The translations under genes were made by a program, and so were the position numbers. Below, one piece after another: positions 29,213 to 39,201 of a stretch of DNA of 64,000 nt (position 1 is its first letter; every line of letters begins with the position of its first letter). Under the pieces are notes generated by a model, which did not search any database, was not told the DNA's origin, and worked only from the letters and a program-made list of their open reading frames with translations. This DNA is from Allobosea sp. TND4EK4 (GTDB taxonomy: Bacteria; Pseudomonadota; Alphaproteobacteria; Rhizobiales; Beijerinckiaceae): NCBI RefSeq assembly GCF_900156025.1, contig NZ_FTMO01000004.1, forward strand, positions 248,001 to 312,000, read 5' to 3'.

Positions 29213-30091
29213 TCAGTATTTGCGCACCACCGGCGCCGGCGCGTAGGCGACCGGCTCGGGCGTGCCGCAGCAATTCGGATCGCCGAAGTTCCAGCGCATG
29301 CCGATGCGGAAATCGTGGCTGTCGATGTCCTTGGCCTTGAGCGGGGCGTAGGTCTCGGCGGCGAAGGCGTTGGTGATCCGGCCCGAGCGGGCATCGCCGA
29401 GGTTCAGGTAGCGATAGCCGAATTCGAGGGTCAGGTTCTTGTTCACCTCGTAGCCGACGCCGGCCATCAGGGCCCAGGCGAGGCCGGTCTTGGAGCCGCT
29501 GGCGGCGCTGCCCAGCGTCGGCGAGATCGGGCCGTTCGGGTAGTTGGCGTAGACGATGCCCTGGTCGGTCAGCCCTTCGATGCGGTTGTTGGCGAAGCCG
29601 ATGCCGCCGCCGATATAGGGCGTCAGGCAGTTCCAGGTTCCAAGGTCGATGTAGCCGTTGAACAGCGTGACCAGCGAGGTCAGGTTGCCCTTGTAGGTGT
29701 TGGTCTGCGGGCCGCGGGCGAAGGGGTTGTAGATCGTGTCGTTGACGCCGATCGAGGACGAGCCGCGATACTCGCCCGTGATGTCGGCGCGGAACCAGTT
29801 GTTGAAGCGATAGCCGATGCCGAGGCCGCCGAAGAAGGCTGCGTTGCTCTTCGAGCCGCCGAAGAAGCTGCCGCCATACTGCGTGACATCATCCTGCTGG
29901 TACTTGCCGATGCTCTGGACGCCGACACCGATGTCGCCGCGCAGGTAGACGCCGCTGGTGATCGTGCCCTTGAGGCCGAGCGGCTCCGGGGGCGGGGGAG
30001 GCGGAGCGTAGGCGAGGTCGGCGGCCTGGGCCGCTGCGGATGCGCCGAGAGCCAGGGCTCCCGCCAGCGCAAGAGATTTCAGGCTGCCCAT
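29213..30091 (-). CDS. Omp25/Omp31-like outer membrane beta-barrel protein
   Basis: 292 residues from an ATG with GAAGGA ahead. The Sec signal peptide (SLALAGALALGASAAAQAAD) is followed by a Pro-rich linker and an eight-strand style barrel with alternating strands such as AFFGGLGIGYRFNNWFRADI and LTLEFGYRYLNLGDA. The protein ends in a C-terminal aromatic residue. It resembles the Omp25/RopB/Omp31 surface proteins of Rhizobiales. A CC pair (DPNCCGTPEP) near the end is unusual for barrels. Monocistronic with its own terminator. Confidence 0.85.
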   Translation of the reverse strand: MGSLKSLALAGALALGASAAAQAADLAYAPPPPPPEPLGLKGTITSGVYLRGDIGVGVQSIGKYQQDDVTQYGGSFFGGSKSNAAFFGGLGIGYRFNNWFRADITGEYRGSSSIGVNDTIYNPFARGPQTNTYKGNLTSLVTLFNGYIDLGTWNCLTPYIGGGIGFANNRIEGLTDQGIVYANYPNGPISPTLGSAASGSKTGLAWALMAGVGYEVNKNLTLEFGYRYLNLGDARSGRITNAFAAETYAPLKAKDIDSHDFRIGMRWNFGDPNCCGTPEPVAYAPAPVVRKY

Positions 30092-30237
30092 GGCAGTGTC
30101 CTTCGCGTTTGCGCGGCGCAAAGAACGCAAGGCCGCGCGAGTTACCCAACGCGAAGACGGTGGCAGCAATTTCCTAACCGACACTTAACCTTAAGCGCTA
30201 ACCTTACTTTTCGCTGAAAGCTCCGACCGGGCTCTTG

Positions 30238-30666
30238 TCAGGGCTGAGCGGCCGCCTGCGTCGTAGTCTCCCGCGAAGCCTGGCGGGCCTTGCCGGCCAG
30301 CGCCTCGAACTCCTTGCGGATCTCCTCGATCTTGTCGGCGTCGAGCTCCTCCAGATCGAGCAACTCGTTGCGCGCGCCCTCGATGCGGTTGATCAGCTCG
30401 TCGAGCTTGATCTGCATCGCCGCGGTGTCGCGGTTCTGGCTGTTCTGGATGATGAAGACCATCAGGAAGGTGACGATGGTCGTCGAGGTGTTGATCACCA
30501 GCTGCCAGGTGTCGTTGAAGCCGAAGATCGGGCCCGACAAGCCCCAGACCACGATCAGACCTGCCGCGACCACGAAGGTCTGCGGCTTGCCCGCCCATTG
30601 AGAGACCGCCTGCGACAGGCGCGTGAAAAACGAGCGGTCGCTCTGCGGCAGTCTGCGCTTGGCCAT
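30238..30666 (-). CDS. Low-affinity iron permease family protein
   Basis: 142 residues with two membrane helices (FVVAAGLIVVWGLSGPIFG and LVINTSTTIVTFLMVFIIQ) followed by NSQNRDTAAMQIKLDELI, the signature of the PF04120 family. The cytoplasmic C-terminus is a coiled coil. Despite the family name, which comes from a fungal Fet4-like domain, the bacterial function is unproven. It stands alone between the outer membrane protein and fghA. Confidence 0.85.
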   Translation of the reverse strand: MAKRRLPQSDRSFFTRLSQAVSQWAGKPQTFVVAAGLIVVWGLSGPIFGFNDTWQLVINTSTTIVTFLMVFIIQNSQNRDTAAMQIKLDELINRIEGARNELLDLEELDADKIEEIRKEFEALAGKARQASRETTTQAAAQP

Positions 30667-30732
30667 GATGTGTTCCCCAGCGTGTCGGCGTCTTCACCGA
30701 AACGCGAGGAAACGCGGGGCGTTCCCGGCCTG

Positions 30733-31569
30733 CTAGGCGCTCAAGCGTTCCGCATGCCAGGCAATGTGCTGGGCCATGAAGGTCGAGACGAAGTTGTAGG
30801 AGTGGTCGTAGCCCTCCCGCATCGTGAGCTGCAGCGGGATGCCGGCCGCAGCGCAGGCGACCTCCAGCAATTGCGGGCGCAGGCCTTCCTCGAGAAAGCC
30901 GTCCGCAGTGCCCTGGTCGACGAGCAGGTCCCGGACGCGATGACCGTCCGCGATCAGCAGCGTCGCGTCATAGGCGCGCCAGCCGGCTTCGTCGGTGCCG
31001 AGATATTTCTCGAAGGCGGGGCGGGACCAGCCGGCGGTCGAGGGCTGGCTGATCGGCGCGAAGGCGGAGACTGAAGCGTAGCGGCCGGGGTTCTTCAGCG
31101 CCAGCGTGATCGCGCCGTGGCCGCCCATGGAATGGCCGAAAATGCCCTGGCGCGTCATGTCGAGCGGGAAGTTTTTGGTGACCAGTGCCGGCAGCTCGTC
31201 GCGGATATAGCTCTCCATGCGGTAGTTCTTGGCATAGGGCTCCTGCGTGGCGTCGAGGTAGAAGCCGGCGCCCGAGCCGAACTGCCAGTTCCCGGGCTCG
31301 TCGGGCACGCCCTCGCCGCGCGGGGAGGTGTCGGGGCAGATCACGGCAAAGCCGTTGGCGGCGGCCGCGGCGCGATACTCGCCCTTGTCCATCACGTTCT
31401 GATGGCTGCAGGTGAGCCCCGAGAGATACCACAGCACCGGAACCGGGCCCTCCTCCGCCTGATGGGGCAGGTAGATCGCAAAGGTCATCGGGCAGGCGCA
31501 GGCCTCGCTGTCATGGCGATAGACGCGCTGCGAGCCGCCGAAGGCCTTCGAGGCCGAGAGGAGTTCCAT
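30733..31569 (-). CDS. fghA: S-formylglutathione hydrolase
   Basis: 278 residues of esterase D type. It hydrolyses S-formylglutathione to formate and glutathione. The nucleophile elbow is FGHSMGGHGAITLAL, and the N-terminal SGLTCSHQNVMDKG matches the family. The catalytic His is in REGYDHSYNF. It is the third gene of a formaldehyde pathway after frmR and the class III alcohol dehydrogenase, separated from the latter by a 130-base palindromic repeat. Confidence 0.95.
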   Translation of the reverse strand: MELLSASKAFGGSQRVYRHDSEACACPMTFAIYLPHQAEEGPVPVLWYLSGLTCSHQNVMDKGEYRAAAAANGFAVICPDTSPRGEGVPDEPGNWQFGSGAGFYLDATQEPYAKNYRMESYIRDELPALVTKNFPLDMTRQGIFGHSMGGHGAITLALKNPGRYASVSAFAPISQPSTAGWSRPAFEKYLGTDEAGWRAYDATLLIADGHRVRDLLVDQGTADGFLEEGLRPQLLEVACAAAGIPLQLTMREGYDHSYNFVSTFMAQHIAWHAERLSA

Positions 31570-31597
31570 GGGGCGTTCCTTCTGCTTGCGCGACCTT

Positions 31598-31727
31598 TGT
31601 CATTCCGGGGCTTCGCGAAGCGAAGAACCCGGAACCCATGACCGGGCGATTGTCCCCGGTTGCGTTGTCAAAGGTCACACTGGTCGTGGGTTCCGGGTTC
31701 AGCGCTATGCGCTGCCCCGGAATGACA
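31598..31727. repeat. REP-like palindromic repeat, family C
   Basis: TGTCATTCCGGGGC at the left end and GCCCCGGAATGACA at the right form the outer stem. Inner arms GAACCCGGAACCCATGACC and GGTCGTGGGTTCCGGGTTC nearly match. It lies inside the frmA-fghA transcription unit and could pause, terminate or protect the message. Confidence 0.85.
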
Positions 31728-31766
31728 GGGTGTATTGCCCTGCTGATGCGGCGGTAACGCGGCGCC

Positions 31767-32879
31767 TCAATAGACCACGACCGACCGGATCGACTTGCCC
31801 TCGTGCATCAGGTCGAAGCCGTGGTTGATCTCGTCGAGGCTGAGCTTGTGGGTGATCAGGTCGTCGATGTTGATCTTGCCCTCCATGTACCAGTCGACGA
31901 TCTTGGGCACATCGGTGCGGCCCCGCGCGCCGCCGAAGGCCGTGCCCTTCCAGACGCGGCCGGTGACGAGCTGGAACGGGCGCGTCGCGATCTCCTTGCC
32001 GGCCTCGGCGACGCCGATGATGATCGACTCGCCCCAGCCGCGATGGCAGCATTCCAGCGCCTGGCGCATGACGTTGACGTTGCCGGTGGCGTCGAAGGAG
32101 AAGTCGGCGCCGCCGCCGGTGAGATCGACGATCGCCTGGACGACCTTGTCGTTGCCGACCTCCTTCGGGTTGATGAAGTCGGTCATGCCGAACTTGCGCG
32201 CCATCTCCTGCTTGGCCGGGTTGATGTCGACGCCGATGATCTTGTCGGCGCCGACCATGCGGGCGCCCTGGATCACGTTGAGACCGATGCCGCCGAGCCC
32301 GAAGACCACGACATTGGCGCCCGGCCAGACCTTGGCGGTGTAGATCACCGCGCCGATGCCGGTGGTGACCCCGCAGCCGATATAGCAGATCTTGTCGAAG
32401 GGGGCGTCCTCGCGGACCTTGGCGAGTGCGATCTCGGGCAGGACGGTGAAGTTGGAGAAGGTCGAGCAGCCCATATAGTGGAACACCTCGCCGCCGTCGC
32501 AGGAGAAGCGACTGGTCCCGTCGGGCATTACGCCCTGGCCCTGCGTCGAGCGGATCGAGGTGCAGAGATTGGTCCGGCGCGACAGGCAGGACTTACAGCT
32601 GCGGCATTCGGGCGTGTAGAGCGGGATGACATGGTCGCCCGGCTTCAGCGAGGTCACGCCGGCGCCGACCTCGCGGACGATGCCGGCGCCCTCATGGCCG
32701 AGGATCGCGGGAAACTTGCCTTCCGAATCCAGCCCGGAGAGCGTGTAGGCGTCGGTGTGGCAGATGCCGGTCGCCATCACCTCGACCAGGACCTCGCCGG
32801 CCTTCGGGCCGCCGATCTCGATGGTCTCGATGGTGAGCGGCTTGCCGGCTTCCCAGGCGACGGCGGCGCGGGTCTTCAT
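31767..32879 (-). CDS. frmA: S-(hydroxymethyl)glutathione dehydrogenase (class III ADH)
   Basis: 370 residues. It oxidises S-hydroxymethylglutathione, formed from formaldehyde and glutathione, with NAD+. Catalytic zinc ligands lie in [14 protein letters not shown] and [14 protein letters not shown], the structural zinc in [16 protein letters not shown], and NAD binding in [17 protein letters not shown]. Length and motifs are standard for class III enzymes. It starts 28 bases after frmR, so the regulator and enzyme share a transcript. Confidence 0.96.
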   Translation of the reverse strand: MKTRAAVAWEAGKPLTIETIEIGGPKAGEVLVEVMATGICHTDAYTLSGLDSEGKFPAILGHEGAGIVREVGAGVTSLKPGDHVIPLYTPECRSCKSCLSRRTNLCTSIRSTQGQGVMPDGTSRFSCDGGEVFHYMGCSTFSNFTVLPEIALAKVREDAPFDKICYIGCGVTTGIGAVIYTAKVWPGANVVVFGLGGIGLNVIQGARMVGADKIIGVDINPAKQEMARKFGMTDFINPKEVGNDKVVQAIVDLTGGGADFSFDATGNVNVMRQALECCHRGWGESIIIGVAEAGKEIATRPFQLVTGRVWKGTAFGGARGRTDVPKIVDWYMEGKINIDDLITHKLSLDEINHGFDLMHEGKSIRSVVVY

Positions 32880-32907
32880 CGGGCGGTTCCTTCCTCGGTT
32901 TCTCGGG

Positions 32908-33207
32908 TCATTTCAGATAGGGGCGGATCACGCGCATGATCTCGCCGATCTCGGCCGGCTCGCTCGCCGGTGCATGGTCACGGGCGACGTGGTCTCCGCA
33001 GGCCTGGCCCATCAGCGTCTCGCGCAGATGGCTTTCCAGCACCTCGGCCATCAGCCCGGTGGCGGCGCCGCGCAGGGCCGAGAGCTGCTGCAGCAGGGCG
33101 CCGCAAGGCTCGCCGCGCTCGACGGCGGCGATAAGCGCATCGGCCTGGCCGCGAATGCGCCTGAGCCGCGTCACGGCGCGCTTCTTCTCTTCGGGCGTAT
33201 GCGGCAT
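32908..33207 (-). CDS. frmR: Formaldehyde-sensing repressor FrmR (CsoR/RcnR family)
   Basis: 99 residues. The start [20 protein letters not shown] is nearly that of E. coli FrmR. Pro2 and Cys35, the pair that formaldehyde cross-links in the E. coli protein, are both present ([11 protein letters not shown]), as is the His of [12 protein letters not shown]. The C-terminal tail is longer than in E. coli and contains Cys70 and two His residues. It is likely to repress frmR-frmA-fghA until formaldehyde appears. Confidence 0.9.
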   Translation of the reverse strand: MPHTPEEKKRAVTRLRRIRGQADALIAAVERGEPCGALLQQLSALRGAATGLMAEVLESHLRETLMGQACGDHVARDHAPASEPAEIGEIMRVIRPYLK

Positions 33208-33294
33208 CGGCGCTCTGATACTGGGGTGGAGTATCTGCGCACAGTTCTAGGATGCCGGGCCGGAGCCGTCAACGCGGCCGCGATGCCGCAGCCC

Positions 33295-33864
33295 TCAGCC
33301 CGCCGGCGTGAGGCTGCGGATCCGCGCCAGCCCGAGCGGGGCAATGTCGGCGAGTTCGGCCAGCGGCTTCCAGGCGGCGGCATGGACCTCCTCGATCTGG
33401 GCGACGAGCGGGGCGTCCGGATCGGCGAGGAAGAGATATTGCAGGTCGTGATGGACATGGGCCGGCTCGCCGCGCGCGGGCTTGCCGGGGACGTCGTGGC
33501 TGTCGATGACGAAGGGCAGGTCGCTGTCCCCATGCCAGGGATGCAGCCGCAGCCCCTGCACGCCGGTCTCCTCCAGCGCTTCGCGCGCGGCCGAGGCGTG
33601 GAAGCTCTCGGCATCCTCCCAATGCCCGCCGGGCTGGAGCCAGCGGCCGATCACGACATGGTCGATCAGCAGGATGCGGGCATGGTCGGGCGAGAGCACA
33701 TAGGCGCTGGTGGTGACATGGCCGGGAAAGGTGTCGCGCGAGTCGAGCGCATGGCCTTGATCGATCTGCCAGCGCAGCAGCGAGAGATGTTCGCGCGGGC
33801 CGGCCACCTCGGCGCGATAGCGCGCGACGGCGGCGGCGAGGCGGGCGGGGAAGGGCTGGGTCAT
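33295..33864 (-). CDS. Nudix hydrolase
   Basis: 189 residues. A full Nudix box is present: G-x5-E-x7-REALEE-TG (from GHWEDAESFHA to REALEETGV). A His-rich loop follows (EPAHVHHDLQYLFLAD). The substrate is unknown, a nucleoside diphosphate derivative by family. It lies 87 bases upstream of frmR in transcript order, and may or may not be part of that unit. Confidence 0.85.
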   Translation of the reverse strand: MTQPFPARLAAAVARYRAEVAGPREHLSLLRWQIDQGHALDSRDTFPGHVTTSAYVLSPDHARILLIDHVVIGRWLQPGGHWEDAESFHASAAREALEETGVQGLRLHPWHGDSDLPFVIDSHDVPGKPARGEPAHVHHDLQYLFLADPDAPLVAQIEEVHAAAWKPLAELADIAPLGLARIRSLTPAG

Positions 33865-34400
33865 GGGGTGGGTCTAGCCGATTCGAGGGCGGGTCGGCAG
33901 CAGGGCGCCAACCCGGCGCGTCCTGCCCGGGCTCGACCCAAGCATCCCGGGACGAGGCCGCGCCGGAAGCGCGACGCGATCCCCTCCCGCTTGTGGGGAG
34001 GGCTTCGCGCTCCGCCCGGGAAGGACGGGCAGGACAAATCCCCGCCCATGCCCCAGGCATGGCGGATGTGACGAGGGGCAGCGGAGCGCCGCGAGGCGCG
34101 TGGGTATCAGGTCCGCATCCGTTGAGCCAGGACGCGGCGCGACAGGATTGAGCCACCCGTCGCACGCCCCGTGGCGCTCCGCTTCCGGCGTTCTTCAGTC
34201 TCCGGGCCGCGCTTATCGGGCTGGCGTCGCATCCGCTGTTTCGTCCGCCTGGTGGCGCTTTCAGCCGCTGGCGCCGGGTTGCGGGAGGGGCCTGTCCCTC
34301 GCCGGCCCGACACGGCCTCGTCGTCCCCTGGCTCGCGAAACCCTTGCGCGCCACCTTGCCGTCCAGCGAGCTCCTCGCGCAGGGGCCGTATTACCCCCAG

Positions 34401-34545
34401 GGCGGTGCCCCGAAGCCTCCCGAGTCCGGCTTGTGAGACCGGCCGCAGGCGCCGCCCCCACCCCCACCAACGGCACACCTCCGGATGGCTGCCCCTCGGG
34501 GATGAGGTGGTGGCAGATTAAGGGCGGTGCGGGAGGCGGGGATTA
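34401..34545 (+). repeat. Diverged direct repeat, left copy
   Basis: Begins GGCGGTGCCCCGAAGCCT and ends GGCGGGGATTA. The copy at 35159-35278 begins GGCGGTGCCCCGAAACCT and has the same end. Matching blocks inside include CCGAGT, GCCGCA-GCGCCGC and CCTCCGGATGGC versus CTTCCGATGGC. The two copies flank the DUF559 gene. Confidence 0.65.
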
Positions 34546-34566
34546 GTCTTGCGCGGGACGCGCGGG

Positions 34567-34605
34567 GAACCCCTCTCCCGGATGGGAGAGGGGCAGGGGT
34601 GAGGG
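34567..34605. repeat. CCCCTCTCC-type palindrome, family E
   Basis: GAACCCCTCTCCCGGATGGGAGAGGGG forms a perfect hairpin, followed by CAGGGGTGAGGG. It shares the GAACCC(C)TCTCC start and GAGAGGGGCAGGG with the two larger arms at 34993-35136. Confidence 0.7.
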
Positions 34606-34648
34606 ACCGCCGTTGATCGTCGATGCGATCGGCGGCAGCATCACGGCC

Positions 34649-35008
34649 ATGGCATCCGAACAGCGCCATTTCGCGAGACGACTCCGGCGCCAAGCCACCG
34701 AGCCCGAGGACATCCTCTGGTCGCTGCTGCGCAACCGCCGGCTCGACGGGCTCAAGTTCCGCCTGCAGGTTTCGCTGCTCGGCTACACCCTCGATTTCCT
34801 CTGCCTCCAGCGCAAGCTCGTCATCGAACTCGACGGCGCCCAGCATGACGCCGAACGCGACCACGACGCGGCGCGCACGCAGGAGATCGAGCGCCACGGC
34901 TTCACGGTGATCCGGTTTCGGAATGAGATGGTGCTGAACGACCGCGACGCTGTCATCGCCGCCATCCGCGGGGGGCTCGGAACCTCAACAGAGAACCCTC
35001 TCCTGTAA
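34649..35008 (+). CDS. DUF559 (Vsr-like) nuclease-fold protein
   Basis: 119 residues from the chosen ATG; a TTG 12 codons upstream is also in frame. The sequence HFARRLRRQATEPEDILWSL, NRRLDGLKFRLQVSLLGYTL and KLVIELDGAQHD is the DUF559 pattern, a small domain related to very-short-patch repair endonucleases, with D...E-x-D in DFLCLQRKLVIELDG. DUF559 proteins are widespread, and the biological role is unclear. The last codons and stop lie inside the left arm of a long inverted repeat. Confidence 0.82.
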   Translation: MASEQRHFARRLRRQATEPEDILWSLLRNRRLDGLKFRLQVSLLGYTLDFLCLQRKLVIELDGAQHDAERDHDAARTQEIERHGFTVIRFRNEMVLNDRDAVIAAIRGGLGTSTENPLL

Positions 35009-35136
35009 GGAGAGGGCAGGGAGAGGTGTCGGCCGTTTTCCGCTTGAGGCTCAGCATGGCAGCGGTGAGGTCTGCGCCCCGCTGGTCCAGGGGCCGACAC
35101 CTCTCCCCTGCCCCTCTCCTTACAGGAGAGGGGTTC
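34993..35136. repeat. Long inverted repeat downstream of the DUF559 gene
   Basis: The left arm (34993-35034) and right arm (35092-35136) are reverse complements apart from three one-base length differences in C/G runs. Each arm itself contains CTCTCCTGTAAGGAGAG, so it can fold alone. Fifty-seven bases separate the arms. It resembles a two-copy REP (REPIN-like) arrangement. Confidence 0.8.
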
Positions 35137-35158
35137 TTCCAGCGTTTGGTCCAGTTTG

Positions 35159-35278
35159 GGCGGTGCCCCGAAACCTGCCGAGTTTGGCGTTCAAAGCCAG
35201 CCGCATGCGCCGCGCCTTTCCCCGCCAATGACTTGCCTTCCGATGGCCGTCCCGGGGGGTGGAAGGGGGCGGGGATTA
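35159..35278 (+). repeat. Diverged direct repeat, right copy
   Basis: Partner of 34401-34545. It starts directly after the long inverted repeat and ends 134 bases before the low-GC ATPase gene. The gap between has a short hairpin GGTCGCC-CTTGT-GGCGACC (35301-35319) and turns AT-richer from about 35330. Confidence 0.6.
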
Positions 35279-35412
35279 TTTCGTCGTTCGTACCCGTCAT
35301 GGTCGCCCTTGTGGCGACCGTCCCAGTCTTAGCTGATTGAAGGTTGCGTTCAAGGCTTGGATGTCGGGATAAGCCCGAACATAACGGGTGGGCCTTCGCC
35401 TGATATCTGACT

Positions 35413-37428
35413 ATGAGTATACGGATAAGTGCAACGTTTGGGGATGTTATGGCGCAGCTTTTTAAGCCTGATATGCCGGCGGTGCTGGAACGTACCCATC
35501 TTGCTGGACACGCCGACGCTTTCCTGCTGCCTGTCTATGAGGCGGGCTCGAATGCAATCCACTCTTTGCTCGACATCCACGGGGGCGCTAAGATCGCAGC
35601 CGAAGGCAAACTTGTGTTCTCGTTTTCCCTAGGCACAACGCCGGAAGAGTTCACCGTTACGATTTCCGACAACGGCTGCGGTCTCGATGACTCAAACTAC
35701 AAAGCTTTCCTCACACCTTTCACCGGTCACAAACTCAAGCGAGGCGGCAAGGGTTTTGGGCGCTTCGTGGCCTTCAAAGTGTTCAATGACGTCCTTTACC
35801 GCTCGAAATCGAAGGGGCCAAATGGCTCTATTGTCACCCGCAATTTCAAGTTCGATGTCTATGCCGACGAAGAGATCATCGATTTAATTGGCGGGAATGG
35901 TCCCGAATTCGATACGGGCTGTGCAGTCACTTTCAAGCAAATCAAGCCTTCCTATCATAAGAAGTGGGAAGAGCTGAATGCAGAGCGGATTTTGAATCAT
36001 CTCTCTAGCAATTTCCTGACTTACCTCGTCGACGGCCGCATGCCCGATACAAGAGTCTTTATTGGCGCAGAGGAGTTCGATCTACGTTCGCATTTCGCAA
36101 GCGTCTTTAGCCACGAAAAGACGCACGAGTTCCCGGTTGAGCTCAGAGATGCGTCATATCAATTCAAATGTGATGTATCACGCGTCGCCCGGGGGAAGCC
36201 GTTCGCCCGACATGCCCTGATGTTCTTTGCTGATAACCGATTGCTCGGCGCGGGGCGCGCTATTGAAAACAAACTTGGAAAATCAGCGTTCCAGAAATCA
36301 GACGGCAGTGAGTACGTTGTAATAGCTAGCTTGTCCGGCGAATTCTTCGACGAAAATGCAAACCAAGCGCGCACCTCATTGGAGGCAAGTGACGATGAGA
36401 TCCTAGAAATCGTTGATAAAGCCTGCCAAGCGATATTGGCTACAGAAAGCGAACAGCATGATAAGATAAAAAAGGACCAACGCGACGAGGTTGTTCAGTT
36501 AATTGCGCGGCATCCCCTATTACGGTATGGGCTTAATGGGATAACGATTGCCGACTACGTGAAGTCAAAGCCAAACAATTGGCGACAAGAGAACTTTGTC
36601 TCTGATCTTGCTGTTCAGCGTCTACGCGAAGAGAGGCGCTGGACGAGCTTTGTGCAAACTACCATCGCGAACAAGGAGCTTTTTGCTCAGCGGAAGGCGC
36701 AGCTTTTGCAGCGCGTCTCTGATACCTATCGTGACGCTCTTGCCGAATACATTGTGCATCGCAAGGCGGTTATCGAGGTAGCCGATCGCCTTCGAGGCGC
36801 GGATGACGCGGGCGATATGACGCGAGAGGACGCATTCCACCAACTGATGTTTCCGCGGCTTACAGATTCTGCGACTACTAAGTATTTCCAACACAATCTT
36901 TGGCTACTCGACGAGCGTCTGGCGTTCGTGTCTTACATATCGAGCGACCGCACGCTGCATGGAGGGCGACGCCAGTTAGGCGACAAAGTCACTGACGTCG
37001 CATTTTACGATGAGTGTTATGTCGCCGGCGGTCAAGGCAATACCTCCGTGGTTATTGTTGAGTTCAAGCGACCTGGGCGCGATGACTACAGTTTCGGACG
37101 CGAGGGGCAGGACCCGGTAAAACAAATACATGACACAGTTGAGTTTATTCGTGAGCGAAAATCATTCGTAACATCTTCTGGTAAGACAATAGATATACCA
37201 CCTTCGACACCTATCACGGCGATCATTGTTGCGGATATGGAGCCTACTCTGCGAAATTTGGCGCGGCGATACGATTTTGATGAAACGTGGGATAAAAAGG
37301 GCCTATTTAAGTACCATGAAGATTTCGATGTTTTTATCGAAATCCTTGGTTTCGATAAATTGATTTCCGATGCCGAGAAGCGCAATGCGGCATTCTTTGA
37401 GATACTATTAAACGACATGGGAAATTAG
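35413..37428 (+). CDS. GHKL ATPase with C-terminal D...ExK nuclease-like domain
   Basis: 671 residues, not recognised as a named family. The N-terminal GHKL ATP-binding fold is clear: Glu43 and Asn47 in PVYEAGSNAIHSLLD, DNGCG at 86-90, and the glycine-rich lid GGKGFGRF at 111-118. The middle (about 150-480) is strand-rich, then helical. The C-terminus has VTDVAFYDE with Asp528, VVIVEFKRP with Glu550 and Lys552, and Gln571 in DPVKQI: the order and spacing of PD-(D/E)xK nucleases of the Shedu/DUF4263 sort. Base composition is far lower in GC than its neighbours (29 of 60 bases in the line starting 36301). An ATG at 35449 with GGGG ahead is an alternative start. Single gene, no partner; possibly anti-phage. 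Confidence 0.8.
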   Translation: MSIRISATFGDVMAQLFKPDMPAVLERTHLAGHADAFLLPVYEAGSNAIHSLLDIHGGAKIAAEGKLVFSFSLGTTPEEFTVTISDNGCGLDDSNYKAFLTPFTGHKLKRGGKGFGRFVAFKVFNDVLYRSKSKGPNGSIVTRNFKFDVYADEEIIDLIGGNGPEFDTGCAVTFKQIKPSYHKKWEELNAERILNHLSSNFLTYLVDGRMPDTRVFIGAEEFDLRSHFASVFSHEKTHEFPVELRDASYQFKCDVSRVARGKPFARHALMFFADNRLLGAGRAIENKLGKSAFQKSDGSEYVVIASLSGEFFDENANQARTSLEASDDEILEIVDKACQAILATESEQHDKIKKDQRDEVVQLIARHPLLRYGLNGITIADYVKSKPNNWRQENFVSDLAVQRLREERRWTSFVQTTIANKELFAQRKAQLLQRVSDTYRDALAEYIVHRKAVIEVADRLRGADDAGDMTREDAFHQLMFPRLTDSATTKYFQHNLWLLDERLAFVSYISSDRTLHGGRRQLGDKVTDVAFYDECYVAGGQGNTSVVIVEFKRPGRDDYSFGREGQDPVKQIHDTVEFIRERKSFVTSSGKTIDIPPSTPITAIIVADMEPTLRNLARRYDFDETWDKKGLFKYHEDFDVFIEILGFDKLISDAEKRNAAFFEILLNDMGN

Positions 37429-37547
37429 TAGATTATCGATGCTAATTTTGAGCATTCAGATGTTTCGAATGCAATAGATTCCATGCTCGCAATTAGCAGA
37501 GGGCGCAGCCTTTCGGCGGCGCCCTTCATTCTCAAACCCTCGCCCCC

Positions 37548-39152
<1,605 letters not shown>

Positions 39153-39201
39153 GGTCATCCTCCGCATCGGGTGAAGCCATGCTCTCCCAAATCGATTGTT
39201 C

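Larger units (their letters stand above)
33865..34648. other. Gene-free mosaic region with repeats
   Basis: About 0.78 kb without a convincing gene. Open frames here are rich in Arg, Pro and Gly and have no ribosome-binding sites, so I treat them as non-coding. It contains GC-rich palindromes such as CCCCTCCCGCTTGTGGGGAGGG and GGGGCAGCGGAGCGCCGCG, a diverged direct repeat (34401-34545) and a CCCCTCTCC palindrome (34567-34605). It may be the remains of inserted or recombined sequence. Confidence 0.6.

Noticed and set aside
34100-34546. Overlapping 100-150-codon frames on both strands between the Nudix and DUF559 genes
   Set aside because: Products are Arg/Pro/Gly-rich, have no ribosome-binding site and lie in repeat sequence. 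They are typical of spurious calls in such regions.
35009-37547. Perfect target-site duplications or att sites around the low-GC ATPase gene
   Set aside because: I compared the sequence on both sides of the gene and found no convincing matching direct repeat, so no mobile-element boundary is claimed.
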